Source of the DNA: Asterias rubens
Taxonomy: Eukaryota; Echinodermata; Asteroidea; Forcipulatida; Asteriidae
Length of the DNA stretch: 64,000 nucleotides
Assembly: GCF_902459465.1 (NCBI RefSeq)
Contig: NC_047069.1
Location: 1,798,001 to 1,862,000 of the forward strand
Direction of reading: 5' to 3'
Below are positions 34,501-45,775 of this stretch, piece after piece (the stretch's first letter is position 1; each line of letters starts with the position of its first letter). Made by a program: the position numbers and the translations under genes. Below the pieces are notes generated by a model. That model did not search any database, had not been told where the DNA came from, and saw nothing but the letters and a program-made list of their open reading frames with translations.

Positions 34501-37500
34501 TGAATGTATACTGACACACAAAGAACACCAATTATAGAAAGGCTAAGACAGAGAACACAACAACAAATTGATATCAAGATTCTACCTATATCTTTGTCTA
34601 CCCAATACTCTTCAACAAAACAATATTGGTTTTGTTCTATCAGGTTGTATACCGACACACAAAGAACAACAAATAGAAAACAGTTAGGACAGAGAGAATT
34701 TGAACAAAACAACAAATTGATATCATACATTTTGTGTGTTTTTGTTCTATCAGGTTGTGTACTTTACAGCTACATTCCCCTATCTAGGTCTACTGACTCT
34801 ACTGATCGTTGGTGCCCTGCAGCCTGGTGCAGTCAATGGTATTCTCTACTTCATTACACCACAGTTTGATAAACTTCTTGATATTCAGGTAAGCAGGACA
34901 AGAAATCTTCAGAGATCCTTCAATCATGCAGGCCCGGGCCCAGAACCGAACTGGTTTCTTTACACAGACAGGCTAAAAACACACCCAAACAACCAAACAA
35001 ACCAACAACTATATGTTGTTGAATGTTGCCTTGTATTAGACCATACGCATCGATGACGTCATAAAGCCGCCATCTAAAAAAACGATTACGAAACAATGGG
35101 AAACGCGCAGCTATACGTAAGCAAACCACACAGTGTTAGCCAATGAGCAACCTTCTTTTGACCTCTAGCCAATGGCACCACATTCAATAATAATTATGTA
35201 ATTTGCATAATTTTGGAGGAGGGTCAATCAAAAACTTTGTGTTTTTAAAATAGTCGAAGTCTCAAGTACGAAAGGTTTGGTTTTGTGTATGAGTGCATTA
35301 TGTAAAGAACAACAACAGTCATCGATCACTGTGAAATGTCAAAAAACCTGTATTAAAAGGCAAGGCAGTAGATCAAATTTATTCACCATTACGCATGTCA
35401 AAAGCAAAAAGACAACAGGAAGTGCGTTTACCTCGGCATGCGGGTTGCCCGATCGTCCGGCAAGGGAGCCCGTGCAAAGGCGTCCTTTGCCGGCCGAGAT
35501 GTATCGCCACTACATCGCAAGAGCTACCGCGTTGTGCTTATTTACAGTTATCACAGTTACATAGTCCTTGCACATTAATGATGTTTTAAAGGCAGGGGAC
35601 ACTATTGGTAATTACTTAAAATAGTTATTAGAATTAAACCTTACTTGGTAAAGATTAATGGGGAGAGGTTGATAGTATAAAACATTGTGAGAAACGACTC
35701 CCTCTGAAGTGACGTAGTTTTCGAGAAAGAAGTAATTTTCCGCGAATTTGATTTCGAGACCTCAGATTTAGAATTTGAGGTCTCGAAATCAAGCATCTGA
35801 AAGCACACAACTTCGTGTGACAATGTGTTTTGTTCTTTCATATTATCTCGCAACTTCGACGACCAATTGAGCTCAAATTTTCACAGGTTTGTTATTTTAT
35901 GCATATGTTGAGATATACCAAGTGAGAAGACTGGTCTTTGATAATTACCAATAGTGTCCAGGGTCTTTAAATCGATGAAAGATTATTTGATTTAATCTTT
36001 TTTAATAGGTATTTATGTGTGAGTATTTTACAAAGAAACCGTGACTTTTGTACTGAATATTATTTCATTTAAACAAAATATGAACAATATATGTACATGA
36101 ACGAGACGTAAGAACTGTTATCCATGTTTTTATATTATTCTATCTCACTTTAAACAAGAAAAAATACTTTGGGAAACAAAAGTTGAATCTTGCGTATTAT
36201 GAAATTGTTACCACATCGATCAAAGTTGGAAAAGGGGGAAACTGACAAAATAAGTGGCAATGGGGGTGAGGGAATCTAGTGTTCAAAAATCTGTATTGTT
36301 CTATTTTGTTTTAAAATTAATTTTACTCTTTGTATATTTTATAATGGTTTTCTGAAAATTATTGTCTTTACAGCCAACGCAAGCGTCAACGATTGGTCAA
36401 CTAGTTACAACAACGCACCTATCATTCTCTCTCTTTCACTAATGGTCATTAATGGTAACCGAATGGGTCAAATTACCAAAATACTTTCATTGTTTTTCAG
36501 ATTTCTTTTTCTTGAAACCAAAGAGTGGTTTTCAAAGTGTGGTTATTTGGTGGTTATTTAAAGTGATTTAGTTGGAGAATTGCCTTACAAAACAATGTAA
36601 TTTTCCAAGATGTATGCACGCACGCATCACTTAAAGGAGCACGTTGCCTTGGATCGGGCGAGTTGGTCTTTGAAAAGCGTTTGTAACCGTTTGTTATAAA
36701 ATGCATATGGTTAGAAAGATGTTCTAAAAGTAGAATACAATGATCCACACAAACATGCCTCGAAATTGCACGGTTTTCCTTTTACTTGGCTAACTAACAC
36801 GGTCGGACATTTTATGGGAGTAAAAAATTTGACTCTCATAAATGGCCGACCGTGTTTGTCAACGTGGTAAAAGGAAAACCACGCAATTTCGAGTGATACT
36901 TGTGTGGATCATTATATTCTACTTTTAAAATATATTTCTAATCATATGCATTTTTATAACAAACGGTTACCAAAGACCAACTCGACCTGTCCAAGCAACT
37001 TGTTCCTTTACAAAATATAAAACGTACGGAGCCCCTAAATGGACAGGTGAGAAAAATAGAAAAGTCATAAAATAATATTGACATTATTTCATTCCCTGGA
37101 GTTAATTCGTCTCATCAAAATATTATTCTATCCGTCTTGAATTGTCATTTCGTTTTATCGGAATGAAATGGCATTTTGTTCTCTCTAAATAACAAATAAT
37201 ACTTTGTGGAAACGAAATTATTATTTCGAGGGTACGAAATATTAATGATTTTGTTGGTGTTACCTTTTCGTTTGTTCACCTGTCCATCTAGGGACTCTGT
37301 AAGACGTAAGACAGCATCAGACATTATATTCCTATTTGACTCATTCGGTTAACAATTTAAGGTACACAGCTCCCAAGCGTGTTAATTACATGCATAAACC
37401 AGGACTTTTAACAGAAAAGTCATTGTGCTGCGCCCTCTACCTGTGGGAAAAAACCAGGCAACAGCGTCGACAATCAAGACTAGACCTTTTTGTCTCATGG

Positions 37501-40500
37501 AAGATAAAATGACTCCCAAAAAAAATCCCCCTTAAAAAAAAAAAAAAAAAAAAAAGCTTGTTTAAAATCATGGATAACTTTCCGTATAGCGCCACCACCT
37601 TTTCACTCATTTTTACAAAAAAGGATATATCAGCTCATTGAGGTAAATTAGATACTTCATTATTTCATATCGAATGAAAAAGTGGTGGTGCCATACGGAA
37701 ACTTTTCCAAAACCATGGTGATGTCGTCTGCACGAACTTTATCATCCATACGTAGACTCTAATTGTCTCTTTTAGCTTTAAGAGGCCGCGCCATCAAAAG
37801 GCGCTATTTCTTGAACATTTCTTGCAAAACCGGACAAACGCAAATGGACCGTCAGCTTGGAGCCCGAGTTGCATAAAAACCAATCGGATGGGTTGTGCTG
37901 TGTACCTACAAACTATGGGATATACTAAGCACACTCAAAGTCAATCAGGTCAAGGTGACATTTTTTTACAAGACTTCTAATGCAAACAATCCAGTATGGT
38001 TGTTCATTATCTCTGGCAACAATATGAGAAAGTATTCCATAATGTTAATGAAATGTATCAGAAAGAAACAGCAATCAACTATTACTGTGCACGTTGAGGT
38101 TGGAAGGGTTAAGATAAAGGACGGAGTTTAGCACTTACCAAGACTTCAACAATCAAGCAAGGTGGATGAGCTAGAAGTATTCCAGTATTTCCACGACAGG
38201 AACATAACTGTTGACCAATGTATAATTTATCTTCATTCTGTTAGTTGATTTTGGGGTGAAACACAGACCCAAGTATGGCTGGAACTCGGCACCACGCCGT
38301 GGGGATGTGAACCCGCCTGCAATGATCCTTTATGTTGGTCTGAGACCGTTGTCGATCACAATGGCGACCATGCTGGTCAAGGACCAGTAACTCACAAAAA
38401 CATTCACCAAAATGACCACGCGCCCTTACAAAGGGCATCAAACAAACTCACAATGTACAATGGGTACGGATTAGATCCCATTACATTCAAAGAACACCAG
38501 AGTTGAATTCCATTGCAATGGGAATCACTTGGCCACATAAAACCACACCACCTGGTTCAACTGCTTCAGAATGTTTCAAGATTGCACTTTTACCCATTCA
38601 TGATTATTTGCTCGTTTCTTATAAAGACAGATTGATGCTAAAAGTAAATGAACAACGCAAGCCTCAAACACCTTTTTGAAGACAACATTTTTGGAAGACA
38701 GATCGACCCTGCTGGGTGTTCAAGGCGCAGCTAAACCAAAACCAAAAACGAAAGAAAAAACAGACACAACCAAATCAGTCCCCAAAAACCTGTAACATAA
38801 GATAAGTTTTGAGAAAACAGTACGTAATACGCCCTTGGCAGTTTGAACTTTGTCGAAGAAGACGAAGAAGTCGGATACTTTGAGTGTGCTTGTGTTATAG
38901 AACCAACCCTTGAACCCAAACATGTAATTTTCTTTATCATCATTATTCTCTCTGCAATATTTCAACACAGGAAACTGGGCGGGTGTAGGAGTGTTAAGCT
39001 TCGTCGCCATGTAGTCATACGGTATTCAGTGATTTCCATGAAACATATGACAGACAATTATTAATGAAGAGACAGGAGAAAATAAAGTGCAAATTAGGCT
39101 GGAATAATCTTGTTTTTATGTAAATCACAAAATTTCAAAATGGCTGTGCCAAGTATGACAAATTATCACCTTTCTTTAGTATTTGGAGTCATACGAAGCT
39201 CATCCAGGGTGGTTGCCAAATTGGTGACTTTAGGTCGTTGGACAAAAAGTGCAACGAGAGCAAACGCTTTCCAAAAGCTTTCTCAAGATGAAGACGATCA
39301 GAGCATACTGATCGAAACGTCGAGTTGAAACCAACCGTTCTTTTCAGAACCTTCCCAACTCATTTAGAGATTATCATTACAGTATACCTTTCTATACAAC
39401 ATATTTTGATCATCCCTTTCTCGGCTTACTGTGCACGTTATTTCCTCGAGTCAAATACAACAATTGAGTTGGTTTATAAGCTGGAATATTTGTGCATTGA
39501 AGGAAGTACACACTTTGTTGGTAATACGAATTTTTTTTAAAATCTTTGCAAGTGTTATTGTTTTGTCAGCACCAAGCAAAATGCAAATAGCGTTATTACA
39601 CTGAGGTTGTTGCTCAGTGTAAAACAATACAAGTACGAGCTAGCAATGGCTTTACCAAAAACAAAACAGCCATTCGCAAATGTGTGTACTGCCTTTTCTT
39701 ACTTGCACTTTCAAAGCCCCAAATGTGTTCAATACACGGTGTGCTTTTGGGAATATAGTAAAAGGGTGGTCTCTCTTGTCCCAGATTTCCAACTGTATTT
39801 TAATTCACCAAAATAACAATTTCTTTAAAAACATGAATTTAAGGCAGGACTTTGTAGAGTTTTGCCCAGATTCGACGTTTCGTTTGAGATACACGTTTGT
39901 GGTATGTAATACCCGGAAAATGGGACTTGCGAACAGCCTTTTATATCTGTCCGCCATATCAGTAACATAAGTGCACAATGTTCCTCATTTTGGCCATTGC
40001 ATCAAAAATAAACAACCAGCCATAAGCGCCTCCATGCATTCAATGACTCAATGGATAGGCAATTAGTTTTGTAAAACTCACAATCATTAAGATTCTATGT
40101 AGTTACCAAAATCGAGGATTTGCTGGAAGATAACCAACCCAGTGCTAACCGTTCCCATTCTCTAAAAAATATGTTGATGATATCGAATTGTTACCCTTGA
40201 CTATGTCGTTCTCACTGGAAGGCACGGATGGTTTTGAACTTGAACTTCAAATTCAACATGGTTTGGTGAGGGTTCTGAAAGGTAGCAATCTTAAAAGCAT
40301 TACATTGTTCAGCCCTTGCTGTAAGTGCTTTACCTTGAGAGGAAAAGATGTCGATTAAGTTTTATTATAATTTTGACTCTAGGGCAGTAAAGTTTGATTT
40401 TGATGCACTGGTTACATAATGTTAATCTATATTTAGTCCAAGTATACAATTAACCTGTCTGATTCTAAGCTAATAGTTAGATACTTTCCATCTATATAGG

Positions 40501-43500
40501 TTTGGAAGGCAGCAGCCAATCAAGTTGTGTTTTCGTTTGGTGCAGGATGGGGAGGACTCCATACATTGTCCAGCTATAACAAGTTTAACAACAATACATT
40601 CAGGTTTGTGCTTTAGAAGCGCGGGGGAGGGCTGGAGGGTAGCCTCGTCCAAGGCTCTACACGCAAGCAGCCCGCTTTGAACTCACCACCAAGCTATGGC
40701 ATGACGGTGTAGTGCAGTACTTCATACAGAGTATAGTACGGGGTCGACGAGTGCTTTTCAACCTCGTACAACGAAGCATAAACTGTTGGGGGGGGGGCTA
40801 GGTTTACGTCATCTGATGTCTTTGCTCTCCCAAATATTCTCAATAAGGATTGGTGTTCTTAAAGACACTGGACACTATTAGTAATTGTCAAAGACCAGTA
40901 TTCAAACTTGGTGTATATAATATGCATACAATAACAAATCTGTGAATATTTGGGCTCAAGTATTAGTCACCGAAGTTGCAAGTATTTCGAGAATATTGTT
41001 GATTCCTTTACCCCATTCTTGATTCCAGAGACACGGTTATAATTGTAGTGTCCGGTGGTTTGACCAGTATCTTCGCTGGATTCGTCGTCTTTTCTATCAT
41101 TGGATTCATGGCGTGTGATGCACAAGTGCCGATTGAACAAGCCATTGATGCAGGTCAGTACAAAATAGTTGCTGTTTCCATGTGGCTATTGAATGTGAGA
41201 CTTTGAAACGCTAGGTGGCAGCAGATTTACCTGGTGAATTTTCATTGAAGTTCTGAGCATGCGCACATTACTGATATCAATGGATTCTGCTGTCACCTAT
41301 GCGTAGTCATTGATTATTACCATTACTATAGTTTTGTTTTGTACATTTTATGTTTCGCTAGGTCTCCCTTTCTTCATAAAAATAACACTAATAGAAGTAT
41401 ACTCGCTCACTCAAACGACCCACGTTGAATATCATACCCCAAAATATGATTTTTTGAAGCAAATTAAAGGTGGTTACTTTATTTATTTTTAATTAATTAT
41501 AGCAGCAATGTGCAGTTTCGTTTTATTGGTTTTTCAAACCGACTGATCTCACTTTATAAATAAAACACTCTGGAAAGCATGATGTTATATTCGTGTACTC
41601 TTTATAGCTGATGACACCATGTACAATTTCTTTATGACTATAGTGGTGGCTCTGAGAATGGTTTTAAGAAATAGATGCCCACAAAGTTCTTTTTCCTCGT
41701 ACTATTTGCACAGGTCCAGGTTTAGCGTTTGTTGCCTACCCAGAAGCAATCGCAAGGGTACCAGTCATACCCCAGCTCTGGTCTTTCATATTCTTCTTCA
41801 TGCTGATCACACTGGGACTCGATAGCCAGGTATGTCTGAGATTAACACATACATTCACCCTTTAGTTGTGTGTTATCGAAACTCAAGCCTCACACAAAAA
41901 GTCTCTAATGAATAATAATAATAACCAGATGGATAGGGCGTCGTGGCAGAGCGGAAGAACACCAAACTCAAGCTCTGGTGTTTCAGTTCAGCAGGGTGTG
42001 CGTTTGAGTCACATTAACCGTTAACCATTGCTTCTCTCCACCCAGAAGTAAATGGGTTAAACAAATGTGAGAGCAGAGATAGTACGTGTGATTGACTCAC
42101 AAGGAGCTGATATAGTTTAAGAAATTGCCAAAGTGGCCAAATGACTAAAGGTAATAATGTTGGAAGCGCATTGAGACGCTCTTCGGGTGTGATTTAAAGT
42201 GGCTTTTATTGTAACGAATTATGGTGTTGTATTTACTATAATTACCAATGTACCGCTAACAGCCAGTGGTGGAGTTGCACTTCGGCAGCATTGGGGAGTG
42301 GACTGAGAGCTAGAGACACACACGTGTACACAGGTTCAGATTCAGGATACGACTGGCGTGACCTCGGCCAGCATCGCTCTTTGACGCTTGGTGGCAGCAG
42401 ACTTACCGGGTTAATCCATTGTTTTCGGTAATGTGCACATGCTCAAGAGCTACGTTAACTGGTAGGCTAAGTCTGCTGCCACCTAGCGTTCCAAAGTCTC
42501 CAGTAGTGATCAATTGTTTTACTTTTTTTCCCCGCTCCCTTAGTTTGTGACTTTGGAGACCATCATAACTGCAGTTATGGACGAGCTTGAGTACTTTTAT
42601 CCCAACATAAGGAAAAGGAAAACATTGGTGATATTCAGTGTATGTTTCATCATGCTTCTAGCTGGTCTACCATTTACTACACAGGTAACGAGTTGATAAT
42701 TACACTGGTATATAACTTCCAGTGAGTAGTGTTGTGCACACAAGACAGAAACATGTCAATACTTTGTTTGTTGGTTAGTTGGTTTGTTTGTTTGTTTAGA
42801 CGGTATTCCCATCAAGGGAGCTCGGCAAACCCACAAAATATAAAAAACAAGCTGGCAACAGCCATTCTCAAACATTGGTTTAAAGGCAGTGGACACTGTT
42901 GGTAATTGTCAAAAACTAGCCTTCACAGTTGGTGTACATCAACATATGCATAAAATAACAAACCTGTGAAAATTTCAGCTCAATCGATCATCGAACTTGC
43001 GAGATATGAATTAAAGAAAAAAACACCCTTGTCACACGAAGGTGTGTGCGTTTAGACGGTTGATTTCGAGACCTCAAGTTCTAAATCTGAGGTCTCGAAA
43101 TCAAATACGTGGAAAGTTACTTCTTTCTCGAAAACTATGGCATTTCAGAGAGTGCCGTTTCTCACAATGTTTTATACCATCAACCTCTCCCTATTACTTG
43201 TCACCAAGAAAGGTTTTATGCTAATAATTATTTTGAGTAATTACCAACAGTGTCCACTGCCTTTAAAGGAACATTACAGAATTGGTATGATTATGAATTA
43301 CACAAATCAAGAAATTGTGATTCATTTTAATGCTAGACGACAATACTTGTTCTAGTCATTGTGAAATCAGTGGTTAGCTTGGTGCTAGGATTCGAACCCA
43401 CAACCTTGTGATTGCAAGTCCGGCAGTCTATAACCACTTATTTGAAAGAACTCTGTAATATATTTACCCATCGAAAATAACCAAAAGGAGTAATATAACA

Positions 43501-45775
43501 AACAAGTTATGTCTTTTCAGGGAGGCATCTATCTGATGACGTTATTTGACTGGTACTCTGCTGGTTACAGCCCCATGATATTAGCCTTGGCTGAGCTCTT
43601 CGTATTCGACTGCATCTATGGTAATAAAATACCAATAATTGCACAATGCTATTAAATATTACAGTTAACATTATTGACTGATTGAGCAAAGCATTTTTTC
43701 TGCAGTTTGGTTACATCGTACACAAATAAATCGTTTACGTAGCCTACACAATAAGCTATCATGAACGTACATAATAAGTTTTGATTTATCATGTACGTAC
43801 ATAATAAGTTAGTATGTACGTACATAACAAGTTTTGATTTATCATGTACGTACATAATAAGTTATCATGTACGTACATGATAATTATTATGTACGTACGT
43901 GATAACTTATTATGAACGTACATGAAAATCAAAACTTATTATGTACGTACATGATAACATATCGTATACGATAACATATTTTTTATTCATGTGAGGCAAT
44001 AATACGCTTCCGTAACATCGCCACTAATCCACTTTCTCTTTGTTTGTTTGTTTGTTTGTTTGTTTGTTTGTTTGTCTGTTTGGCTTTTTTTTTCAATACA
44101 GGTTTGAGTAGATTCATCCGAGAGGTGGGTGTAATGATTGGGAGTAAACCAAGCTTCATCTGGAAGGTCATGTGGTACATTGTAACACCAATCCTCATCA
44201 TTGTAAGTCAAGTAGAAAAATATTCTTAAATCAGTCTTGAATACTTCATTAATTGTACATCTGGTATGTTACTCCCTGGGCCCGATTTCATAGAGCAGCT
44301 TAAGCTATTGATGCTTTAAAATGTTCTTCAAAGCAAACATGAGCAGGATACCAGTCACAGTATGTGTTAAAAGGTATTACGGCTGGTAACCCTGTTCTGT
44401 AAAGCCCATTTTGATTATAAACTGTCGTAGTATTTGGTTGCACTTACTCAGTTTGATGACATAAATGACTGGACAAAGACACACGTTGAAGTTAAGCAGA
44501 CGTCGCCATGATGGGACATGTAATGTCACAAACTCAACAGGTCAAGGGTCACTTATCGTGACGTATGGATACGTCATACATATTCAACATAAGCAGCTTT
44601 ATGAAACTGTGCAAAGATATTGTTTTTGAATGATTGATGGCCAACAATCTTAATATATTCGGGGATAAAGTCAACCCTTTACACAGGAGAGTCCTACACA
44701 AGGCAGTTCAGCTTAATGCTGAAACAAATAAAAAGCCAAACAAGAACAGCATCAACGATGATTATCAACTGTATGGTATTATGAGGAAATGCATGGTGAG
44801 GTATCAATACATAACTATTTGGTTTGCGGTAACATCATGTGTATATCTTCTTGCCATTTTTTTTTTTATTTTTATTTTTTTTTTTTTTTAGAGAACTGTA
44901 GATTTCTTGCCTTCTACTGCCGCGGAGTCGAGTTTCGGGATTAAAGAGACTTCTCAGTTCAGAAAATAAATGCCCTGCTTTTTAACCTCTACCTACTTTT
45001 CCGATTGTTCTTGTGTGCATAGTTTCCTACTGTGTATGGATTTATTGAGTATACACCGGCCCAGTATGGTGATTATGTATTCCCTGGATGGGCAGAAGCC
45101 ATTGGTTGGACTATGACTGCTTCATCATTGATATGTGTGTTCATCTACGCAGCATACTTCTTGATATGGCGAGTCAAAGGATCATTCATACAGGTATTAC
45201 ATAACAGCTTAAAGGCACTGGACATTATTGGTAATCACTCAAAATAATTGTTAGCAATAGAGAGCTGTTGATATTATAAAATATTGTGAGAAATGGCTCC
45301 CTCTGGAGTAACGTAGTTTTTGAGATAGAGGTAATTTCTCACTTAAAATATTAGGCCTTTTATTAGGCATCTGAAAGCACACAAAGTTGTGCAACAACGA
45401 TGTTTTTTCTTTCACTATTCTCTTGAAACTTCGATTACCATTTGAGTCAAAATTTTAACTTTTTTTCCCTTCAAATTTTAACATTTTATATGCATAAGTT
45501 TGGATATCACAATGGCAACAGATCAGTAATTCGAACAATTTCCATATTTTTTACAGAGGATCCGTACTGCCATCCAACCAGCACCAGAGTGGGGACCAGC
45601 TCTTGATGAAGATAGGGCAGCTGCAGGTTACCAACCATACCCCAAACCAACTGTAGAGATTATTACCAAAGACTACGACAACATCGCATTTACAAGTGAC
45701 TCTCCGCCAGAATACAACGGCATGCACTCCGTCTGCGTGGGAACTGATGATATTGACATCAGTGAAATCTTATAA
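28592..45775 (+). CDS. SLC6 sodium/chloride-dependent transporter, glycine-transporter-like (gene A)
   Basis: Thirteen exons: 28592-28778, 30196-30327, 31215-31461, 33532-33664, 34754-34888, 40500-40603, 41029-41153, 41714-41829, 42544-42684, 43521-43620, 44102-44202, 45023-45193 and 45557-45775. They give 636 residues with 12 expected TM helices. TM1 has [14 protein letters not shown] (43-56). EL2 has the Cys147/Cys156 pair and N-glycosylation sites NHT and NFT. TM6 has [14 protein letters not shown], and TM8 has GLDSQ with the Na2 Asp/Ser. [38 protein letters not shown] and PEWGPAL favour the glycine-transporter branch (SLC6A5/9) over GABA or creatine carriers. The TM7 motif N(S/C)xTS is SGGLTS, with Gly322 replacing the Na1 Asn. 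The start is the first in-frame ATG before TM1. Family role: plasma-membrane amino-acid uptake driven by Na+ and Cl-. The substrate is inferred. Tail-to-tail with gene B. Confidence 0.93.
28912..29695. repeat. 'aggcccgacctaaaagagcc' minisatellite
   Basis: An irregular array of roughly 30-bp units based on taggcccgacctaaaagagc lies in intron 1 of gene A. It includes a duplicated block (29470-29535 and 29537-29600). A short gttctgagtt array sits at 29098-29180. It gives several overlapping false ORFs on both strands. Confidence 0.85.
29718..30095. mobile_element. M1 element, copy 3
   Basis: TTAAAGACACTGGACACTAT at the left and accaatagtgtccacc at the right, with the internal palindrome at about 29897-29942. 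It ends 100 bp before exon 2 of gene A. Confidence 0.92.
30787..31172 (+). mobile_element. M1 element, copy 4
   Basis: Full copy with TTAA at both ends, lying in intron 2 of gene A. It ends 42 bp before exon 3. In gene B an M1 copy in the same orientation relative to transcription ends 34 bp before exon 3. Confidence 0.93.
31586..32100 (+). pseudogene. Two decayed copies of the exon 3 donor end of gene A
   Basis: The last 60-70 bases of exon 3 with the donor and first intron bases (ccagtttttgctagcgagga ... ttttgagtaagtgcctaacc) recur twice downstream. Copy 2 is about 31586-31712, with donor-like GTAGGT at 31660. Copy 3 is about 31978-32100, with GTAAGT at 32036. Both keep the following accacgg..ccgtgggtg hairpin or its remnant. 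The copies are mutated relative to exon 3 and have no acceptor of their own that I can see. Confidence 0.88.
32463..32678. mobile_element. M3 element
   Basis: The arms tttaactggggtcccttgct and aacaagggacccttgttaaa are inverted, and outer cacacga/tcgtgtg motifs flank them. It lies in intron 3 of gene A. Other copies are at 27459-27670 and 60049-60242. From 32679 to 33531 nothing is recognised besides a short CA microsatellite near 33217. Confidence 0.85.
33675..34028 (-). mobile_element. tRNA-derived SINE (minus)
   Basis: On the minus strand the head reads GTCGTTGCTTAGCGGATAAG (A box) and GTGGGTTCGAATCCC (B box). Then comes the gtgacacttgtgtccctgag block, and it ends in aaaagcgcgatataaca. This is the usual order of a tRNA-derived SINE with a LINE-like tail. 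It lies in intron 4 of gene A. Confidence 0.85.
34488..34753 (+). repeat. Triplicated acceptor end of intron 4, gene A
   Basis: The phrase gttctatcaggttgt occurs three times: at 34488 (mutated to atcgggttg), at 34634 and at 34744. Only the last is the true exon 5 acceptor (AG at 34752-34753). Between them, acaaattgatatcat and gacagagaga blocks repeat with 110-145 bp spacing. The middle copy is an intact-looking AG decoy at 34642-34643. Confidence 0.9.
35586..35970 (-). mobile_element. M1 element, copy 5
   Basis: Full copy bounded by TTAAAGGCAGGGGACACTAT and atagtgtccagggtctttaa, in intron 5 of gene A. It is in opposite orientation to copies 3 and 4, as judged from the 'cttggtgtatctcaacat' block lying at the right end. 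Confidence 0.92.
36631..37010. mobile_element. M2 element, long copy
   Basis: TTAAAGGAGCACGTTGCCTT at the left and aagcaacttgttccttta at the right. The inner arms (cgaaattgcacggttttcct / aggaaaaccacgcaatttcg) and (acacggtcgg / ccgaccgtgt) make a nested hairpin. It lies in intron 5 of gene A. From 35971 to 36630 nothing is recognised. Confidence 0.9.
37575..37712. mobile_element. Palindromic element 'ttccgtatagcgccaccacc'
   Basis: The arms ggataactttccgtatagcg and gtgccatacggaaacttttc pair, and the inner arms ttttcactc / gaatgaaaaagtgg pair also. One arm recurs at 3185-3250. A run of about 24 A lies at 37535-37558. It lies in intron 5 of gene A. Confidence 0.65.
37713..40499. other. Rest of intron 5, gene A
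   Basis: The one clear repeat is at about 39270-39350 (gacgatcagagcatactgat plus cgaaacgtcga), which recurs at 45797-45865. A SINE-like remnant lies at about 38400-38540. Several overlapping ORFs of 60-100 codons show no recognisable protein, splice context or homology. Confidence 0.5.
40858..40985 (+). mobile_element. M1 element, left half only
   Basis: The copy starts ttaaagacactggacactat and stops after ccgaagttgcaagt, about 40 bp before exon 7 of gene A. The right half is missing. Confidence 0.85.
41191..41305. mobile_element. M6 element, copy 1
   Basis: Starts gagactttgaaacgctaggt plus ggcagcag and ends in the partial complement ctgctgtcacctatgcg. It lies 37 bp after exon 7 of gene A. 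Other copies are at 42375-42500 and 55425-55690. Confidence 0.65.
41938..42232 (+). mobile_element. tRNA-derived SINE (plus)
   Basis: The head gcgtcgtggcagagcggaag and the block ctcaagctctggtgtttcag match the SINE at 33675-34028. The tail contains ttgagacgctcttcgggtgtg. It lies in intron 8 of gene A. Confidence 0.8.
42375..42500. mobile_element. M6 element, copy 2
   Basis: Inverted ends tttgacgcttggtggcagca and tgctgccacctagcgttcca, ending 44 bp before exon 9 of gene A. Confidence 0.8.
42880..43266 (+). mobile_element. M1 element, copy 6
   Basis: Full copy in intron 9 of gene A, bounded by TTTAAAGGCAGTGGACACTG and cagtgtccactgcctttaaa. Just downstream, 43385-43440 carries a tRNA-like fragment (ggattcgaacccacaacctt) on the minus strand. 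Confidence 0.93.
43742..43985. repeat. 'atgtacgtacat' palindrome cluster
   Basis: The palindrome catgtacgtacat or close variants occurs about eight times, separated by aataagtt or aacttatt. The left half (aagttttgatttatcatgta) is complemented by the right half (tacatgaaaatcaaaactta), so the cluster also folds as one large hairpin. It lies in intron 10 of gene A. Confidence 0.88.
44041..44082. repeat. TTTG microsatellite
   Basis: A run of TTTG repeats ends about 20 bp before the exon 11 acceptor of gene A and so forms much of its pyrimidine tract. From 44203 to 45022 (intron 11) a 'gggcccgatttcatagagca' element spans about 44275-44610 and a poly-T run lies at 44862-44890. Confidence 0.85.
45209..45540 (-). 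mobile_element. M1 element, copy 7, filling intron 12 of gene A
   Basis: Starts ttaaaggcactggacattat 15 bp after exon 12. The family blocks (gagaaatggctccctctgga; gcatctgaaagcacacaaag) can be followed almost to the exon 13 acceptor at 45556. The right end is diverged. The 363-bp intron is therefore nearly all M1. Confidence 0.85.

Noticed and set aside
38720-39010. 96-codon minus-strand ORF starting [13 protein letters not shown]
   Set aside because: No recognisable domain, another frame of equal openness overlaps it, and it lies in intron 5 of gene A on the opposite strand.
39285-39330. Hammerhead ribozyme (ctgatcgaaacgtc) here and at 45810
   Set aside because: The core lacks the GA after CTGAT and has no stem II, so it cannot form the hammerhead fold. 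It is a dispersed repeat.
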